21,412 bases of DNA from Tubiluchus corallicola (Eukaryota; Priapulida; Priapulimorpha; Priapulimorphida; Tubiluchidae). The stretch spans positions 50,001-71,412 of the forward strand of contig JAQGDQ010000999.1 in assembly GCA_030141605.1 (NCBI GenBank). Reading direction: 5' to 3'. The number at the start of each line of letters is the position of its first letter. Position 1 is the stretch's first letter. Below are positions 19,226 through 21,412 of this stretch, piece after piece. The notes under the pieces were generated by a model, which saw only the letters and a list, made by a program, of their open reading frames with translations, was not told where the DNA came from and made no database searches. Position numbers and translations under genes: made by a program.

Positions 19226-20867
19226 CTATGACTGCGTGCATTTAGTGAATCTAGTACCTGCTCTTTGATATAGTACCTATTTGATTAATAGCATTATTAA
19301 CCCAAAGTGTTTTTTTATCATTTCATAACAATTTTGACCTGTATTTCACATAAAATCTAAATGCAATTTGTAGTTTAATCAAGATTGACCTTATTTTGTT
19401 GCCTGCTAATTAAACTAGATGTATATTCTTTTCTCTGGATTATATAGAAATGTCATAATTTTAAAATTACTAATGTTTCCTAAATTAAACTGATAACATT
19501 AATGTCCACCAGTGTCTAAAAAATCTTTTCACCTATATTCGGTAAAGGATAGCAGACTAGGTGACTTTATAGTCTTTTCGCTATCCTTTCTCTAGTTCTA
19601 TATCTATCTATACATTTTAACCATTCTTCAAAACTTATTAGCGATTCTTTTATTAATCATGTTTTATTGTAACACTATAAACAGATAAATAAATTGAAAT
19701 TGAATTGAAATCTTTTAGGAAAAACATAAAAAAATGCATTTGCAGTTTTTTAAGGAAAGGAAAATGAGAAAAGCCCATATGGTTGACTGAATTCATAATT
19801 ATTAGAGTTTTATAGCCAAATTTAAGACCAAAAAGAAGGGAAAAAGCAGGTTATGAGCCCCGATTTGAACTACAACCCTTTGAATTACAAGTTCTATGCC
19901 ATGCATGACATAACAGCCTCATTATTCGTGGCACTGGGCTTATCAGTCGCAAGATTCCTGGTTCAGTCAAACTCGGCTTTATGTTTTTCATATTTCCTAC
20001 TGTCTAGTTAGTGTATCACAAAAATATGATCATATTTCAGTCTGATTGTTTACTGTTATACTGATTCTATTTCCTGTACCTTGCAAACATGCCACTTTGT
20101 TTATTTTAATCTTATACCTTGTATAATAAACGTATGTATGTGACAATGTGAAAGTATTAGGTGTGCTAAAACTGCTAAAATATTGAAGTTATATATGTTC
20201 TATACAAGTTCTATATAATGAAATTGATAAAATTGAAAGGAATTGAAAAATTGCTCTTAAGATTTTTAATTTTGTTTCTTTCTATCATTAAAGGGTAATT
20301 TTGAAATTAAAGTTTACATTAATTGAGAAAGATAAACTGTAGAGTTTGTGCTATAGAAGTGCTAGTTTATATGTGTGAGAGGTGGCACCATAATTGTGAA
20401 ACCTACTGCAGGGAACTAATAGAAACCAGTAACAGTTTAGTGTCCGTTTTATTTCTCTTCATGTACCTTTCTCAACCACAAGTGTTGGCTGTAAGGATGG
20501 TTTGGTTGATGAGATATGTTGTAGCTCTGTCTTGGATAAAAGATGCTGCGGTTTGTGCTGAGGTTTTCTAGTGTCATTTCAGTCACTGAAATTCATGCAG
20601 TAAGTTGATAATGGATTAAATGAGTTTGAATTCTAATTTCTTGCAATATTGTTGTATTTTCTTATTTTACTTCACTTATTACTGCTTTTACTCATCTGCA
20701 GCTTGTGTGTATTTGTATTTTGTCATGTAATTTCGATATAAGTTTACGTACTCGTGTGAAGAATTAAAAATGAAATTCTAAATTCTAAAATTAAATAAAT
20801 GTTCTATTAAAGAATAACAAAGAGAAGGAGTTTACAACTCCCTACACAATTTAAATCCCCTATCCTT
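19226..20867. other. Intergenic: hairpin, LINE-like tail and SINE remnants
   Basis: Holds the hairpin at 19544-19589, listed separately. Near 19675-19710, gataaataaattgaaattga looks like a LINE tail. At 19858-19925 the minus strand carries a tRNA-like remnant (ACTTGTAATTCAAAGGG, then AGTTCAAATCG). The + open frame at 20323-20571 has no family resemblance and no clear context. No gene is supported. Confidence 0.45.
19544..19589. repeat. Imperfect 16-bp-stem hairpin
   Basis: AAAGGATAGC AGACTA (19544-19559) pairs with TAGTCT (19570-19575) and GCTATCCTTT (19580-19589). There is a 10-base loop and a 4-base bulge on the 3' side. It may be a structured 3' end of a retrotransposon whose A-rich tail is near 19700. 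Confidence 0.6.
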
Positions 20868-20931
20868 AACCCGAACCTTAATCCTAACCCTAACTCAAAC
20901 CTCAATCCTAATCCTAATCCAGTCGCTAACT
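20868..20931. repeat. Degenerate telomere-like tract (CCTAAN)n
   Basis: Runs of cctaaccctaactc, cctcaatcctaatcctaatc and similar hexamers related to CCCTAA. The copies are too diverged and short for a telomere. This is an interstitial or chance remnant. A small hairpin, ggagtttacaactcc, lies just upstream near 20828. Confidence 0.5.
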
Positions 20932-21032
20932 GCTTGTGCGTCGGAATTGTGAACTTTAGCCTAAAACAATAACTGCGTTGTTGTTTTAAAAGCTTGGGTA
21001 GCTTAAATGTGATTGATCATCATAGTTGCAAA

Positions 21033-21158
21033 ATGGCTACTAAGTCTAATTTGAGCATTTGGTATGACATACGTCCTGTATTGCTACTCTTGTCTCTTAG
21101 TACGAGACACGTTGAAGATGTATTATTTTTACTATTTATCTGTGCTCAGGTACAATAA
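21033..21158 (+). CDS. Weak candidate: short frame or first exon
   Basis: An ATG in good context (aaaATGg) opens 41 codons: MATKSNLSIWYDIRP then VLLLLSLSTRHVED and VLFLLFICAQVQ, stop at 21156-21158. A possible donor, CAG/gtaca, lies at 21149/21150. It has a hydrophobic stretch. I recognise no family; it may well be chance. Confidence 0.12.
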   Translation: MATKSNLSIWYDIRPVLLLLSLSTRHVEDVLFLLFICAQVQ

Positions 21159-21343
21159 CACAATTTGCTAGGAACAAATGAAGCCAAAGAATAAGGTCAC
21201 ATTTTTTATTAAAAATTTTATTTACAAAGAAGGAGATTATATCCATAAAGGCCATGAAAAAGAAACATTATTTTCTTAAGTTAGTGCAGTTAAATGAAAT
21301 TCCAAAAAATAACGCAAAAAATCAAATTTTATTGCAGTTGTTT

Positions 21344-21412
21344 TCAAAATGACTTTCGCAGCAGCTTTTCTATGCTGTGTACAATGTCAAAGGATGTTAA
21401 ATATTTCCTATG
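21344..21412 (-). CDS. Possible last exon of a neighbouring minus-strand gene (cut by window edge)
   Basis: From the window edge the minus strand is open for 22 codons, HRKYLTSFDIVHSIEKLL then RKSF, with a stop at 21346-21344. An AATAAA (minus strand, 21333-21328) follows within 12 bases, with two more at 21222-21217 and 21210-21205. The charged, amphipathic helix-like end looks protein-like, but AT-rich DNA makes AATAAA cheap, so this is tentative. No family is recognised. Confidence 0.3.
   Translation of the reverse strand, partial: HRKYLTSFDIVHSIEKLLRKSF

Noticed and set aside
20323-20571. 82-codon + open frame
   Set aside because: No recognised family, no splice or promoter context, and composition like its surroundings.
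20868-20931. Telomere or chromosome end
   Set aside because: The hexamers are diverged and cover only about 60 bp, with ordinary sequence on both sides.
1-21412. CRISPR array, bacterial operon or phage
   Set aside because: Spaced-repeat structure is absent; genes are intron-split and the repeats are eukaryotic transposons.

Overview
This window is nuclear DNA of an animal. It is AT-rich, its genes are split by GT-AG introns, and it is full of decayed transposable elements: hAT-type and fold-back MITEs, an RTE-type LINE, LINE 3' tails and tRNA-like SINE remnants. No bacterial or organellar features are visible. The species cannot be fixed from sequence alone. An AT-rich marine invertebrate, perhaps a tunicate, would fit, but this is a guess.

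Left third (1-6480, + strand): six exons of a gene entered in mid-coding sequence. They encode the C-terminal end of a pseudouridine-5'-phosphate glycosidase (PsuG/IndA family) fused to the N-terminal part of a PfkB-family sugar kinase, most likely pseudouridine kinase. Together the two domains would phosphorylate pseudouridine and then split the product into uracil and ribose 5-phosphate. All six exons join in frame, but I could not find the exons for the C-terminal, catalytic part of the kinase in the window. The introns hold a 494-bp hAT-like element with an 8-bp target duplication, a 93-bp tandem repeat in five copies, a 613-bp fold-back MITE, a tRNA-like SINE and a dispersed 105-bp repeat.

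Middle (6480-10140): convergent intergenic DNA with no recognisable exon. It holds a pyrimidine-rich 93-bp duplication, a LINE 3' tail ending in a (TTGA)n run and a 127-bp tandem duplication.

Right half (10142-18915, - strand): a complete four-exon gene for a four-transmembrane protein of the claudin/PMP22 superfamily (258 residues), with the W...GLW..C signature, a PPxY motif and a C-terminal PDZ ligand (EDTV). A perfect 48-bp tandem duplication spans the acceptor of exon 2, giving two in-frame acceptors and a possible 16-residue insertion in the second membrane segment. Its introns carry a second hAT-like element, an internally shortened RTE-type LINE with a ~20-bp target duplication, another LINE tail, and a second copy of the fold-back MITE in opposite orientation. 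A CpG-rich stretch upstream of the start codon (to about 19225) is the likely promoter.

Far right (19226-21412): mostly intergenic, with a long hairpin, SINE and LINE remnants, a degenerate telomere-like tract and, at the very edge, a possible last exon of another minus-strand gene.
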